Part shown: one piece after another, positions 25,907 to 34,821 of the stretch
How positions within the stretch are numbered: the stretch's first letter is position 1
Layout of the letters: every line of letters begins with the position of its first letter
Origin: an uncultured Opitutales bacterium
GTDB lineage: Bacteria > Verrucomicrobiota > Verrucomicrobiia > Opitutales > Seribacteraceae
Assembly (NCBI GenBank): GCA_905478775.1
Contig: CAJQKB010000008.1
Span: forward strand, 1 to 64,000
DNA length: 64,000 bases
Reading direction: 5' to 3'
Program-made: the position numbers and the translations under genes
The notes under the pieces: generated by a model
The model's database searches: none
Told to the model about the DNA's origin: nothing
Seen by the model: the letters and a program-made list of their open reading frames with translations, nothing else

Positions 25907-26317
25907 GTGAATGAAGAAAGTACAGAATTAGAAGGACTACACGCGTCCCTAGACAAATTGGTTCATCATAAAGAAAAATCAACTGTTAAGGGGATCAACT
26001 TACATGCCTTCATTTACTTTATTACCATCCGAAATCTGAGTGACCGGAAAGTTTCTCTTCTGGGTCGAAAATGGATTATTGCCAATAGCGACGGAACCAC
26101 CACGGTGGTGGAAGGAGATAAAATTGTGGGAGAAACTCCGACAATTGGTCCGGGTGAATCATTTTCCTACAACAGTTATCATGTCACCCACTTGTCCGCG
26201 GAAGCATCTGGCTCGTTCCACGGGTTGGACGAATTAAACAAGAAAGTTCATGTGAAAATTAATCCATTCAGACTTGATATACCCGACGAGCCCGAATTTG
26301 ACCCCTCTCATTCATGA
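25907..26317 (+). CDS. apaG: ApaG-domain protein (DUF525)
   Basis: This is a 136-residue protein of the ApaG/DUF525 family, an immunoglobulin-like beta-sandwich. The core segments are ITIRNLSDRKVSLLGRKWII (about 44-63), the GPGESFSYNSYHV strand pair and an EASGSFHG turn. The N-terminal 25 residues are an extra acidic tail. ApaG affects Mg2+/Co2+ resistance and Ap4A levels in enterobacteria; the molecular role is unclear. It starts at GTG. The stop overlaps the next ATG (ATGA), so the nuclease gene is coupled. Confidence 0.88.
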   Translation: MNEESTELEGLHASLDKLVHHKEKSTVKGINLHAFIYFITIRNLSDRKVSLLGRKWIIANSDGTTTVVEGDKIVGETPTIGPGESFSYNSYHVTHLSAEASGSFHGLDELNKKVHVKINPFRLDIPDEPEFDPSHS

Positions 26318-27666
26318 AACTCATTGACTTGAACCCGCATGGCGGAATTGGTGCTAATTGCACAGTTTGTGAAGTGGGAGGCTTTCGCTTTGCAATCGAC
26401 TCTGGATTGCATCCCAAGTATGCGGGGAAAGATTCCATTCCCAGGCACGCGGTCCTAGATCGGGACTCTCTTGACTTTATCATCCTGACCCATTGCCACT
26501 TAGACCACCTGGGAAGTTTACCACTGCTATCTCGCGAACATCAGGATGCTCCGGTCCTAATGAGTTATCCGAGCTCTGTGCTCGCTCGAAGAATGCTATC
26601 CAATTCAATTTCCGTGATGAAAAGACAACGGAATGAACTCAATTTAACTGAACTTCCGCTTTATGGAAGAGACGACCTGACCTCTCTTTATGATCGCGTC
26701 AAAATTCTCTCGATCAAACGTCCATTTAGGTTGGAAAAGGATGGACGGGCAATCGATGTAGTGCTTCATCATGCAGGTCATGTGGCAGGCGCAGTGTCCG
26801 TAGAAATTAAAACACCCAAAGAGAGAATTCTTTTCACCGGAGATATTCTTTTTGACGGAAGCCGCACATTGGATGGTGCCGAACCCCTCCTTGAAAAAGT
26901 GGATACGCTGGTAACCGAGACCACTCGTGGCCTTTCTGTTCGAGAACCATCCCGCCAGCGGGAATCGGAAATGTTAAACCTCCTCGAAGAATCCAGCAAA
27001 ACATTATCCCGTGGTGGCTCTGTCCTCATACCCGTTTTTGCCTTGGGTAGAATGCAGGAAATGCTTTCCGTTCTGGACGATGCATTCAAGCGAAATGCCC
27101 TTCCCAAAGTACCTGTCTTTTGCTCGGGCTTAGGAATGGACCTAGTGAATCACTTTCACGAAATTTCTAAAAACACCAACCGGGTTCGTTTTAACCGAAA
27201 AGTACTGAGGAGCTTAGGTGCCCGTCCTCTCCCCCGAAAGCTTGAGCCCGGTCGCGAACCTCCCATGCAAGGAATTTACCTGGTGAGCAGTGGAATGCTG
27301 GTCGAGCATACCCCGTCTTATGTAATGGCATCTTCCATGCTTGGCGATGACCGCAACTCCATACTCTTTGTCGGGTACTGCGATCCCAGTACGCCGGGAG
27401 GGCAACTTCTCCAATCAGAACCAGGAACACCATTTGAATTTAATGCATACAATCATATCGAGCCAATTCGGGCTAAAATTAGACAATTTGATCTAAGTGG
27501 GCATGCAGACCGAGATCAATTAGTCGCCTACGCGGAAAAACTAGCCCCCAAGAATATTTTCTTACACCATGGCGACCCAGAGGCGCGGGAATGGTTTACC
27601 AATGCCCTTGCACCAATCGGGGCGAAAATCATCAACCCAGAACCACTTCAATTTTATGAAACCTGA
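26314..27666 (+). CDS. Metallo-beta-lactamase/beta-CASP nuclease-like protein
   Basis: This is a 450-residue MBL-fold protein with an inserted beta-CASP domain, like CPSF73-type RNA nucleases and RNase J relatives. The zinc motif is HCHLDHLG (60-67), then HHAGHVAGA, FTGD for the bridging Asp, and the C-terminal SGHADRDQL and LHHGDPEA segments, which give the beta-CASP A-C motifs. It should be an RNA endo- or exonuclease in the cytoplasm. It overlaps the RNase PH gene by 11 bases, which supports a shared RNA-processing operon. Confidence 0.87.
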   Translation: MKLIDLNPHGGIGANCTVCEVGGFRFAIDSGLHPKYAGKDSIPRHAVLDRDSLDFIILTHCHLDHLGSLPLLSREHQDAPVLMSYPSSVLARRMLSNSISVMKRQRNELNLTELPLYGRDDLTSLYDRVKILSIKRPFRLEKDGRAIDVVLHHAGHVAGAVSVEIKTPKERILFTGDILFDGSRTLDGAEPLLEKVDTLVTETTRGLSVREPSRQRESEMLNLLEESSKTLSRGGSVLIPVFALGRMQEMLSVLDDAFKRNALPKVPVFCSGLGMDLVNHFHEISKNTNRVRFNRKVLRSLGARPLPRKLEPGREPPMQGIYLVSSGMLVEHTPSYVMASSMLGDDRNSILFVGYCDPSTPGGQLLQSEPGTPFEFNAYNHIEPIRAKIRQFDLSGHADRDQLVAYAEKLAPKNIFLHHGDPEAREWFTNALAPIGAKIINPEPLQFYET

Positions 27667-28429
27667 AAACTCCGAACAATCTCCGCTTGCCGAACAGCTC
27701 AATCAAGTCTTTGTCCGCCCATCGGGGCGTGCAATCGATGAGATGCGGCAAGTTACATTTCAAACTAATATAGCCCCCCATGCAAACGGGTCAGTACTAT
27801 GTTCATTTGGGGACACTCAGGTAATCTGTGCGGCCATGGTCGAAGATCGAATTCCAGGTTGGATGCGGCAACAAAAAGTGGGAGGAGGCTGGCTCACAGC
27901 CGAATACAGCATGCTCCCCTACTCCACACTTACACGTAAAGATCGCCCTATCAGCAAAGGAAAACAGGATGGTAGGAATATCGAAATTCAACGCCTGATT
28001 GGACGTTCATTACGGGCGGTATTAGACTTAAAGAAATTCCCTGATAAAACGCTGTGGATCGACTGCGATGTACTTCGTGCCGATGGCGGTACCCGGACAG
28101 CATCTATTACTGGAGCCTGGCTTGCCACTCGCATTGCGATTAATGGTTTATTAGAAAAAGGAAAACTGAAGGAAGATCCGATCCTTGACCACCTTGGCGC
28201 AATCAGTGCGGGTGTCTATAATGATCGCTGTGTTCTTGATCTTGACTACCCAGAAGACCGCGACGCCTCGGTCGATGCCAATGTGGTCATGACTGGGTCT
28301 GGGAAATTTGTGGAGATACAATCATCCGGGGAGGAAGCCACTTATTCACGCACCCAACTCGATGAACTCCTTGCACTGTCAGAAAAAGGGATTGGGGAAT
28401 TGGTGGAAATGCAAAAAAGCCACCTGTAA
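27656..28429 (+). CDS. rph: Ribonuclease PH
   Basis: This is a 257-residue phosphorolytic 3'-to-5' exoribonuclease that trims tRNA 3' ends. Family landmarks are RPSGRAIDEMRQVTFQ, the GSVLCSFGDTQVICAAMVE strand pair, the GGGWLTAEYSMLPYST motif, GRNIEIQRLIGRSLRAV and the LWIDCDVLRADGGTRTASI phosphate-site loop. The length is slightly longer than the usual 240 because of the first 15 residues. The ATG at 27656 lies inside the end of the nuclease gene; a longer start at 27569 would add unlike sequence. Confidence 0.95.
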   Translation: MKPENSEQSPLAEQLNQVFVRPSGRAIDEMRQVTFQTNIAPHANGSVLCSFGDTQVICAAMVEDRIPGWMRQQKVGGGWLTAEYSMLPYSTLTRKDRPISKGKQDGRNIEIQRLIGRSLRAVLDLKKFPDKTLWIDCDVLRADGGTRTASITGAWLATRIAINGLLEKGKLKEDPILDHLGAISAGVYNDRCVLDLDYPEDRDASVDANVVMTGSGKFVEIQSSGEEATYSRTQLDELLALSEKGIGELVEMQKSHL

Positions 28430-28447
28430 TCAAGGTTTCAATCGAAC

Positions 28448-30403
28448 CTACTCGATTTCTTCATTACTTAAGTCAAGGGGCTCTTCGATTATTTCCCCGA
28501 GTTCTACTTTAATATAACGAATTAAAGTATTGGGGCCAAGGGGGGCGACTCCCGCGAATTGAATCGTAACTTCGGGATAAATATAAGCTGCACCATCTTG
28601 CGAAACTTGATCTGAATAAATGCACAGGTTCGAATATTTACGAATCATCAAGTTTCCATTTCTCATCTCCTCGAATCGGACTCCTGCATCTTGTAAGACT
28701 TTGATAAAAGGACCCAGTTTCTTATCGCGGGCATGTTGCTGAGTAAAAATAAAGAGCACTTCTTTTTCCACAGTATCAAAAATCGAATTTCCTTGTGGAT
28801 CAATTTTCTTCGAAGTCTGTTCTATGGTTCCGTTGTAAGACAATTGATTATTTTCAAACACTAGCTTTGCATTCTCTGTCTCCTCTGCGCGCAAGGCTAA
28901 ATCTTCCCAAATCAGCCTTTCGACTTTCCTTTTAATCGATTCTTTTTCGCTCCCCAGTGTCAATCCGACTGATTGAAAGAGGTTTTCCAAGTCCCCGATC
29001 ACAAACTCCCGACTCTCGCCCTGTAACGAGCCCATGAAATCATTTTCATAAATACTTCGCTCCCAAGTTATTGGTCCAAAACGAACAGATTGTGGAATTT
29101 CACTGACGAAAAAACCATCTCCTTCGAAAATAATGGCGATCCCCCACTGATTATTAATCCAACTTAATGTATCAACAAGAGCTTCTTTCTGATTGATTCC
29201 CCGCTTGGCATAATCAAATAAAGCAATCGCTAGGTCGGCAAAAATTTCATGACCTGAAATCTGACTTTTTTCAAACCTAGCTGTTATAAAATTGACTACC
29301 CCTGTACTGTCATTCGCCCTTCTTATCCAATCTTCTTCCTCGCCCGCCAACTCCAATAATTTCGCCAAAACCGGATCAACTTCCTCGTCGAGCAAAAGGT
29401 CATTTACCATCGGGAGAGGATCAACCTGAATGTCGGGGATTTTCTCCCCATTCTTATAAGTTTCCTCAAATCGTTCCAATCCATTCCTCGACCATTGAAT
29501 TCGCTTACCGTCGAGCTCTCCGTTCTTATAAACCCCCTCATCATATTTCTGTCCGTCCTTACTCCATAGAGAATAAGGCCCATTTTTTATTCCCTCCAGA
29601 TAAAAGACCTGTTCTATTTTTTGTCCGTTGTTATGCCACGATACTCTCTGTCCATGTAGCTGCCCGTTCACGAAAGATTTTTCTTCTTCCTTCTGATTGT
29701 TTTTATAAAAGCGAATCGACAATCCATTCAAAAAGCCGGAACGATATGATTCCTCCAATTGCCTCTCTCCCGTGTCATAATAGGTGGTCAAAATCCCTTT
29801 CCCATTTTCCAGAGATGAATGAGAACACCTCACTCCATCTGGCGTCCATGAAAGGCCTAGAAGAACCTTTCCTTTTTCGTACTGCACGAGTGTACTCAAG
29901 GATTTGGAATTGGAATAGGTTGCTTTGATCCAACCGGTGTAAGGCAAATCGGCATCCCTCTTTACCATTAAGCCGTCTGCAATTATAAATGAGCTTTTCG
30001 TCCAAGCCCTTGAGGCAATGTCCTTTATTTCCTTATCTCCAATAAATGAAACATCAACCTTTTCATCTCTCGTCCTAACACTATTCCCCCTAAATTGAGC
30101 AAACAAATAAAGCCCCACACAAACTAGCAAAAGAAAAAATAAGACAGTGGTTAAAATTACATTTAATGAAAGTCCAGATTTTGGCGCTACAATTACTTTT
30201 TGCTCATCCTTCCATTCAACTTCTTTTTGATCTATTATTGAATCAGAATTTAAAAATTCACCTAAATCCAACCATTCTTCATTGCCCACGAGGCAGATCG
30301 GATCGGATAAAACAAATTCCCCTGTTTCCACTTTTTCACTTATTTCTTCGCGTGTAAAAGGACCAAGATTTTCTCCCTTACTATTGATCCAATATTTATC
30401 CAT
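28448..30403 (-). CDS. GYF_2-TM-MORN repeat protein, unknown function
   Basis: This is a 651-residue membrane protein. Residues 3-55 form a GYF_2 domain (YWINSKGENLGPFTREEI, then ISEKV and a WLDLGEFL end). A linker follows, then one transmembrane helix (about 77-98), an extracytoplasmic stretch (100-190) and about five MORN/YwqK repeats (about 195-320) of the type GQLHGQRVSWHNNGQKIE. The C-terminal half (330-651) is acidic, partly helical, with no known motif. The GYF_2 domain would face the cytoplasm and the repeats the periplasm. No homologue with known function comes to mind. Confidence 0.6.
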   Translation of the reverse strand: MDKYWINSKGENLGPFTREEISEKVETGEFVLSDPICLVGNEEWLDLGEFLNSDSIIDQKEVEWKDEQKVIVAPKSGLSLNVILTTVLFFLLLVCVGLYLFAQFRGNSVRTRDEKVDVSFIGDKEIKDIASRAWTKSSFIIADGLMVKRDADLPYTGWIKATYSNSKSLSTLVQYEKGKVLLGLSWTPDGVRCSHSSLENGKGILTTYYDTGERQLEESYRSGFLNGLSIRFYKNNQKEEEKSFVNGQLHGQRVSWHNNGQKIEQVFYLEGIKNGPYSLWSKDGQKYDEGVYKNGELDGKRIQWSRNGLERFEETYKNGEKIPDIQVDPLPMVNDLLLDEEVDPVLAKLLELAGEEEDWIRRANDSTGVVNFITARFEKSQISGHEIFADLAIALFDYAKRGINQKEALVDTLSWINNQWGIAIIFEGDGFFVSEIPQSVRFGPITWERSIYENDFMGSLQGESREFVIGDLENLFQSVGLTLGSEKESIKRKVERLIWEDLALRAEETENAKLVFENNQLSYNGTIEQTSKKIDPQGNSIFDTVEKEVLFIFTQQHARDKKLGPFIKVLQDAGVRFEEMRNGNLMIRKYSNLCIYSDQVSQDGAAYIYPEVTIQFAGVAPLGPNTLIRYIKVELGEIIEEPLDLSNEEIE

Positions 30404-30530
30404 TTTTTGTTATTATCATTCAATTCAATCCATTACAAGGATGCGTTTATTATATTAATTTATTTAATTTATATAATAAATTTTTGAGTTGAAATTCATA
30501 CGATTCCTTCATTGCTTCTCTTGGTTGAAT

Positions 30531-30579
30531 AAGAGGTCACAGCCTAAAAATACCTCTTTTAGGTGTTTCCCGAAAACAC
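30531..30579. repeat. Overlapping inverted repeats upstream of the GYF-MORN gene
   Basis: Three inverted repeats are packed here. AAGAGGT (30531-30537) pairs with ACCTCTT (30552-30558). CCTAAAA (30543-30549) pairs with TTTTAGG (30557-30563). GTGTTT (30563-30568) pairs with AAACAC (30574-30579). The first two share bases, so they cannot both form. No T-run follows on either strand. They lie in the 222-base gap between the methyltransferase-like gene and the GYF-MORN gene. Confidence 0.5.
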
Positions 30580-30625
30580 GATTATTGAAAGGAAAGTGCT
30601 TCCGTTTCGCAGTTAAGTAAAATTC

Positions 30626-31291
30626 TTAAATTGAGTGAAGCAAAGAGACCGCTTCCCCAAATCGATCAAAGGCATCTTTACCTCCATGAAGTCGAATACG
30701 GTCAAAGACACTGGGATTGGATGGTCGTGGAAAAGTGATTTCCAAGTTTTGTAAAAACGGGGGAAAAAGGTCGCTATGTGAACTAAGGAAGAAAGAATCT
30801 TTCTCCATTGTACGGACAATTTCATTTTCTACTTTTTTTCGGTAATCTGGCCCTGGCAAAATGCAGTCTTCTATTCCACATGCAATTACACACAAGAGAT
30901 TGTCGGGTTCATTTTCTAAATAATTCAACATATCTTGCCCGACAACCTTGTAGGGAATCCTTTCCCCCATTCCCGCTTCCTCGGATAGATAGGATAAAAT
31001 AGATTTTTCTTGTATGTCGCTGTAAAAAGGTTCGACTGCCACATAATTCTTGGCACCACTGCCACTTGCCAATGCATACCCGTAAGACATCATTCCAGCA
31101 CCCAATTCGACCACTCGCCTCCCCTTCAGCAGGGAGTGCAGTATTTTACCATTGGGGGTAAAAGACCACTCATAAAGGGCCCGGGTAAACTCGCCCCCGG
31201 GTGCGGCAAAGCCAGTACCCAAATCCCTTGATTGACTAAGCCGCTCGCGCCAGTCACGGGAATTACCGCCTGCCTGATTTCCTCCAATCAT
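30626..31291 (-). CDS. Methyltransferase-fold protein, unknown substrate
   Basis: This is a 221-residue cytosolic protein. The motif VVELGAGMMSYGYAL (about 60-74) followed by YVAVEPF is a Rossmann SAM-binding pattern with an acidic residue at the end of the second strand. A later IACGIEDCILPGPDY segment fits motif post-II. The basic N-terminus and the WSFTPNGKILHSL entry helix are not typical of a named family. It starts four bases after the polyprenyl synthase stops, so it is probably cotranscribed. Could be a small-molecule or lipid methyltransferase. Confidence 0.6.
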   Translation of the reverse strand: MIGGNQAGGNSRDWRERLSQSRDLGTGFAAPGGEFTRALYEWSFTPNGKILHSLLKGRRVVELGAGMMSYGYALASGSGAKNYVAVEPFYSDIQEKSILSYLSEEAGMGERIPYKVVGQDMLNYLENEPDNLLCVIACGIEDCILPGPDYRKKVENEIVRTMEKDSFFLSSHSDLFPPFLQNLEITFPRPSNPSVFDRIRLHGGKDAFDRFGEAVSLLHSI

Positions 31292-31295
31292 TGAA

Positions 31296-32180
31296 TCAAA
31301 ATTCCCGATTGAGCATGTATTGGATTAAATCCTGTAAGAACTGACAATCTCCGCCCACCGCATTCAGCGTTTGAAGAGCATTCTCTGTGTGTTGCGCCGC
31401 GAGAAGCCGTGCCTCGTTTTCGCCCTTTAGGGAAACCCAAGTGATCTTCCCGCTTTCACTATCATGATGCGCATCCTTACCTAACTGCGCCGTAGTTTGG
31501 GTAACATCGAGCAGATCATCCACTGCCTGAAATGCAAGGCCAAGAGAATGACCAACCCTGCCTATCTGGGTAAGTTTTTTCGAGTTTCGCCCCTCCTTTC
31601 CGACGCGGAACCCCATCTGGAGGGAAGCTTCAATCATCGCGGCTGTTTTATTCGAGTGTATATATGAAAGGCTCTCTTCATCTGGGTCATTTCCCTCTGA
31701 AAGAAGGTCCTGCATTTGACCACCAACTAATTTTTGACTACCCGCAGTCCGACTGAGCATACAAACTAAATCGAGTCCAAGCTGAGGATCTCCTGCATAT
31801 GCATTGGCCAGGATTTCAAAAGCGAGTGGTTGAAGCGCATCTCCGGCAAGTATTGCAGTAGCCTCATCAAAAGCTTTGTGACAACTGGGCTCCCCGCGCC
31901 TAAGATCAGAGTTGTCCATCGCGGGTAAGTCATCATGAATAAGGCTGTATGTATGAATGCATTCAATGGCAATGGCAGCGGGTAATGGATCCACTGGATT
32001 AGGGAATATTTCGTGAGCTGCTAATACTAAAATAGGTCGCAAGCGTTTGCCTCCAGCATTCATGCTGTGACGCATAGCCTGATGAAGTACTTCTGGTTGA
32101 ACTGAGCTTGCAGGAAGTGCTTGCTCAAGCCTTAGGTTGAGTAAGTCCTGCCAATTTTTTAACTTTTGTTGAAAATTCAT
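31296..32180 (-). CDS. ispA: Polyprenyl diphosphate synthase (farnesyl/geranylgeranyl type)
   Basis: This is a 294-residue all-helical prenyltransferase that joins isopentenyl diphosphate to allylic diphosphates. The first aspartate-rich motif is DDLPAMDNSDLRRG (about 84-97), the second is DDLLD (about 225-229), and GGKRLRP marks the IPP site. The short-chain (FPP/GGPP) class is suggested by the length and the two-residue insert in the first motif. The product feeds undecaprenyl-PP and quinone synthesis. It diverges from the DUF4013-like gene. Confidence 0.92.
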   Translation of the reverse strand: MNFQQKLKNWQDLLNLRLEQALPASSVQPEVLHQAMRHSMNAGGKRLRPILVLAAHEIFPNPVDPLPAAIAIECIHTYSLIHDDLPAMDNSDLRRGEPSCHKAFDEATAILAGDALQPLAFEILANAYAGDPQLGLDLVCMLSRTAGSQKLVGGQMQDLLSEGNDPDEESLSYIHSNKTAAMIEASLQMGFRVGKEGRNSKKLTQIGRVGHSLGLAFQAVDDLLDVTQTTAQLGKDAHHDSESGKITWVSLKGENEARLLAAQHTENALQTLNAVGGDCQFLQDLIQYMLNREF

Positions 32181-32220
32181 GTCTTGCGAATTGAAATCAC
32201 TATGTCATTATATTCGAGTT

Positions 32221-32823
32221 ATGCCAAGTTTGGAAGCGGTGTGTGGAAGGCTTTTTGGTCACCCGGGTTGGGTGTCCAAGGCTTTATGGGGGGGTGCATT
32301 ATGCTTCATTCCCGTTCTCAATCTATTTTCTTTAGGTTATCTTCTGGAATACACTGTTCGTTTGCGTCAAAATAAGGAATGGCATTTACCCGATTGGAAA
32401 GAAATGGAACCTGTTTCCCTTTTTTCCGGAGGCTTGCAAGTTTTTCTACTTATCCTTGCTTACGCAGGATGCCCAGTTTTAATTGGCCTGCTTGCAAGTA
32501 TGCTCGTGGATTTACTCACCTTCAGCTTCCTTGGTATAGTAAGTTACTTTCCATTGGCAGCGGGTGCATTTGTCGCCCCTTTTCTTTTTCTATCTTCCAT
32601 GCATGTATTCGTTCGAGACGGTTTATATTCGGATGCATGGAGGGTAAATCTTGTATTACAAGTTGCCAAGGCTATGGCACCGAAGTTAATTCTCCCGATT
32701 ATTGCCTTTTGGGGTGTCCTGTTACTGGCTGTTCCCTTATACGGCTTTTCGTTCTTTCTTGGCATATGGGTTTTACTGGCCTATTCAAGTGCATTAAATT
32801 TTTCGAAAATAAATCAGGATTGA
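32221..32823 (+). CDS. DUF4013-like polytopic membrane protein
   Basis: This is a 200-residue inner-membrane protein with about five hydrophobic spans and an early LNLFSLGYLLEYTVRL segment (about 29-44), typical of DUF4013/EI24-like membrane proteins. The first residues (PGWVSKALWGG) form an amphipathic entry. I chose the ATG at 32221; an ATG at 32179 would overlap the start of the divergent ispA gene and give an unlike tail. Function unknown. Confidence 0.6.
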   Translation: MPSLEAVCGRLFGHPGWVSKALWGGALCFIPVLNLFSLGYLLEYTVRLRQNKEWHLPDWKEMEPVSLFSGGLQVFLLILAYAGCPVLIGLLASMLVDLLTFSFLGIVSYFPLAAGAFVAPFLFLSSMHVFVRDGLYSDAWRVNLVLQVAKAMAPKLILPIIAFWGVLLLAVPLYGFSFFLGIWVLLAYSSALNFSKINQD

Positions 32824-32859
32824 TTTAATCTTCACTTATTCAGTCCCCTTTTTTAAACT

Positions 32860-33180
32860 ATGCCTACTTACGACTATAAATGCCAAGCTTGCGGACATGA
32901 CTGGGAATTATTTCAGTCTATGAAGGATCCTCACGTGAAGTCTTGCCCCAAATGTAAAAAACGCAAAGCCAAGCGCCTGCTCGGATTAGGTGCAGGAATT
33001 ATTTTTAAAGGTACCGGATTTTACGAAACTGATTATAAGAAAAAGGCTCCAGGCAAAAAAGGGGATAATTCTGATTCTTCGTCCGAGACATCCAAAACTA
33101 AAGAAAAAGAATCCTCTCCCAAAAAGGACACCCAAAAAGAATCCTCCCCCAAGAAGGATAAGGTAAAATCAACCTCGTAA
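32860..33180 (+). CDS. FmdB-family zinc ribbon protein
   Basis: This is a 106-residue cytosolic protein. An N-terminal zinc ribbon (CQAC at 9-12 and CPKC at 29-32) is the FmdB/CxxC_CxxC_SSSS family pattern, followed by GAGIIFKGTGFYETDYK, the usual end of the domain. The rest is a low-complexity Ser/Lys/Glu tail with two ESSPKKD copies. FmdB proteins are suspected regulators, but the role is unproven. It precedes the DJ-1-like gene by 25 bases. Confidence 0.85.
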   Translation: MPTYDYKCQACGHDWELFQSMKDPHVKSCPKCKKRKAKRLLGLGAGIIFKGTGFYETDYKKKAPGKKGDNSDSSSETSKTKEKESSPKKDTQKESSPKKDKVKSTS

Positions 33181-33205
33181 GTATTTCTGTTCACTTACCT
33201 AGAAT

Positions 33206-33772
33206 ATGGCTACAAGTGCACTCGTTTTACTCGCGGATAATTTTGAAGAAATTGAAGCAGTTGTACCGATTGACCTTTTACGCAGAGCGGAGATTTCGGT
33301 AACCGTTGCCTCCTGTACCCAACACTTACTGGTACAGGGCAGGTCGAGAATTTCTGTGCAGGCAGATTGCATGGTACAGGAATTGGGGGAACAACAATTT
33401 GATCTTATCGTATTACCAGGTGGTCCTGGTGTTTTCAAATTGAGGAAAAACCGACTAATTCAAAAAATTATTCAAAATTTCAACAATGAAAAAAAATGGA
33501 TTGGGGCAATATGTGCGGCCCCCCTGCTTCTTCTTGATGCAGAAGTCTTGGGGGATTCAAAATATACTGCCCATTCAAGTGTTGTGAACGAACTCCCCCA
33601 CATCATTTCCGGTCAGGATGTAGTCTGCGATGGCACGATTATAACTTCTCCGGGTGCTGGTACTGCAATTGCGTTTGGATTGGCCTTAATCGAAGCACTG
33701 ACCGGCTCTAACCAAGCAAGGTTAATTGCAGATTCAATCCATGCCCCTCATTCAAAATTAGGAATTGATTAA
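33206..33772 (+). CDS. DJ-1/PfpI family protein
   Basis: This is a 188-residue class I glutamine-amidotransferase-like protein. The pattern FEEIEAVVPIDLLRRA (about 13-28), the LPGGPGV turn and GAICAAPLLL (Cys about 104) with the acidic partner Glu13-Glu14 match the YajL/DJ-1/ThiJ group. Related proteins act as chaperones, glyoxalase III-type or deglycase-like enzymes; the true activity is debated. Its TAA is directly followed by the TTG start of the dehydrogenase gene. Confidence 0.87.
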   Translation: MATSALVLLADNFEEIEAVVPIDLLRRAEISVTVASCTQHLLVQGRSRISVQADCMVQELGEQQFDLIVLPGGPGVFKLRKNRLIQKIIQNFNNEKKWIGAICAAPLLLLDAEVLGDSKYTAHSSVVNELPHIISGQDVVCDGTIITSPGAGTAIAFGLALIEALTGSNQARLIADSIHAPHSKLGID

Positions 33773-34816
33773 TTGAAAGCATTTAGACGTTTTGCCAAAA
33801 AAGAACGGGCCGCACGATTGGAAGAGGTGGCAATTCCGAATCTTCAAAAAAACGATGTCTTAGTAAAGGTATCACATTGTGGGATCTGTGGGTCCGACCT
33901 TCATGCTTGGCTCAATCACAAGGGGTATGAATCAGTCCTACCAGAGGTCACCTTTGGACATGAATTATCAGGTACTATCGTACAATCAACTGTTGAGGAT
34001 GGAAAGTACCATGTGGGGCAAAAAGTCGTCATGATTGCCCTGCAAACTCAACATGACCCGAGTGATCCCTTTTGCCAAAATGGCCTACCACAGCTCTCCC
34101 CAAGAAGAAGAGTACAAGGATTGCATTTGGATGGAGGAATGGCAGAATATATTGCCGTGGAGGAAGAATTTTTACTGCCAATCCCTGAGGGTTTATCAAT
34201 GGAATTAGCGGCACTGACTGAACCTCTTTCCGTCGCAGAACATTGTATTGAAAACCGTACATCTATTCAAAAAAATGACCGTGTTGTGGTCAGCGGCCCA
34301 GGCATCATTGGAATGCTATGTGCAATTTCGGCCCGCTCACGCGGAGCGGAAGTCGTAGTGGTGGGAACAGAAATGGATGAAGACATCCGCTTGTCAGCAG
34401 CCAGAAAACTTGGTTTTGAAACTATTGTAGTGGGTCCACAATTAACTCCTTTATGCAAACAAGTGGAGGAAAAATTTCCGGGCGGAGCGGATGCATTGGT
34501 GGAAGCATCAGGAGCACCGTTCGCATTAAGTGAGGCATGGCGTTCGGTTCGACCCAATGGAACAGTCACTGCCATTGCACTCTACTCTCGTACCATCGAC
34601 TTAGACCTCACACAATTTCTTCGCAAACAAATTGATCTCCGCACGAGCTATGCCTCCTCTAGACCTGACTACCTTCGTGCATTTGAACTGTTTAAGAACG
34701 GACAAGTGAATGCAGAAGACTTGATTAGCAATTACCAGTTAAAAGATGCAGAGCAGGGATTTAAAGACAGCGAGAATTTACGGGTAATGAAAGCGGTACT
34801 TAACTGTCAAAAGTAA
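33773..34816 (+). CDS. Zinc-type alcohol dehydrogenase (MDR), threonine/butanediol dehydrogenase-like
   Basis: This is a 347-residue NAD(P)-dependent dehydrogenase. The catalytic zinc residues appear in HCGICGSDLH (Cys37 area) and FGHELSG, and the nucleotide loop is GPGIIGML. In this family a lobe with four cysteines normally holds a structural zinc; here that stretch is PSDPFCQNGLPQLSPRRR with a single Cys, so the structural zinc is probably missing. Translation appears to begin at TTG directly after the previous stop. Substrate cannot be named. Confidence 0.8.
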   Translation: MKAFRRFAKKERAARLEEVAIPNLQKNDVLVKVSHCGICGSDLHAWLNHKGYESVLPEVTFGHELSGTIVQSTVEDGKYHVGQKVVMIALQTQHDPSDPFCQNGLPQLSPRRRVQGLHLDGGMAEYIAVEEEFLLPIPEGLSMELAALTEPLSVAEHCIENRTSIQKNDRVVVSGPGIIGMLCAISARSRGAEVVVVGTEMDEDIRLSAARKLGFETIVVGPQLTPLCKQVEEKFPGGADALVEASGAPFALSEAWRSVRPNGTVTAIALYSRTIDLDLTQFLRKQIDLRTSYASSRPDYLRAFELFKNGQVNAEDLISNYQLKDAEQGFKDSENLRVMKAVLNCQK

Positions 34817-34821
34817 GAAAA

